Origin: Rhodoblastus acidophilus
GTDB lineage: Bacteria > Pseudomonadota > Alphaproteobacteria > Rhizobiales > Beijerinckiaceae
DNA: 64,000 nucleotides
Reading direction: 5' to 3'
Assembly (NCBI RefSeq): GCF_900187365.1
Contig: NZ_FYDG01000015.1
Coordinates: 1 to 64,000 of the forward strand
Each line of letters opens with the position of its first letter. The stretch's first letter is position 1. The translations under genes and the position numbers were made by a program. Below, in pieces: positions 63,972 to 64,000 of the stretch. The notes under the pieces are model-generated. The model was given only the letters and a program-made list of their open reading frames with translations. It had not been told where the DNA came from and made no database searches.

Positions 63972-64000
63972 ATGGAAAAAGGCTACAAGCGCAACCTGCG
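63972..64000 (+). CDS. possible gene start at the right edge (partial)
   Basis: An ATG at 63972 opens M-E-K-G-Y-K-R-N-L before the window ends. The frame is open for only nine codons and has no strong ribosome site. I include it only as a candidate. Confidence 0.25.

Overview
The window is high-GC DNA from an alphaproteobacterium, most likely a Hyphomicrobiales (Rhizobiales) species. The gene order (cytochrome-chaperone/DUF177/plsX/fabH/ihfA/merR; hppA/thiL/nusB/ribH; ribE/ribD/nrdR; glyA) and the families present point that way. An MxaD-like periplasmic SRPBCC protein paired with a YVTN beta-propeller hints at a methylotroph (Methylocystis/Methylosinus/Beijerinckiaceae type). That genus-level guess is inference only.

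Positions 1-20.8 kb are the right-hand part of a P2-like contractile-tail prophage. Its head genes, integrase and main repressor would lie to the left, outside the window. The tail genes run in P2-like order: an unassigned gene, V spike, W, J, I, six receptor-binding/fibre genes, sheath FI, tube FII, E with a -1 frameshift product E+E', tape measure T, U, X and D. They are followed by an extra pair that includes an SGNH esterase, a lysis cassette (GH19 endolysin with a C-terminal membrane segment, then a 3-TM holin) and small accessory genes. An AT-rich cargo gene (10435-10857) sits backwards inside the tail operon. At the right end a minus-strand promoter is covered by two ATCCCA-N4-TGGGAT operators. 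The element ends against the 3' end of a tRNA-Pro(GGG) gene, its probable integration site.

From 20.8 kb onward the genes are chromosomal. 20.9-25.6 kb is a minus-strand lipid/regulator block (merR, ihfA, fabH, plsX, DUF177, cytochrome bc1 chaperone). bamE and hppA then converge on back-to-back terminators. 28.8-35.1 kb carries thiL, nusB, ribH, ribE, ribD and nrdR. That run is split by a GlsB/YidB/GIY-YIG/DUF2239 insertion whose divergent promoter carries an inverted repeat, TTACCCGGAT...ATCCGGGTAA. 35.2-42.6 kb holds a class II sirtuin, a SulP transporter, a pentaheme cytochrome c, glyA, a chagasin-like inhibitor, a PsiF-repeat protein and TrpB2.

42.8-46.7 kb is a zinc-homeostasis locus: a COG0523 GTPase with a His-rich loop, a ZnuA-like binding protein, a Zur-type regulator with a palindromic box, and a ZnuB-like permease. 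No transporter ATPase is visible. 46.8-64 kb holds small proteins, UvrD/PcrA helicase, an AsmA-family protein, the MxaD-like/YVTN pair, pyrB, topA, a Tat-exported alpha/beta hydrolase, a GGDEF-EAL membrane protein, two small membrane proteins and a SAM methyltransferase. No CRISPR array, rRNA or insertion sequence is visible. The most unusual content is in the prophage tail and right-end control region.
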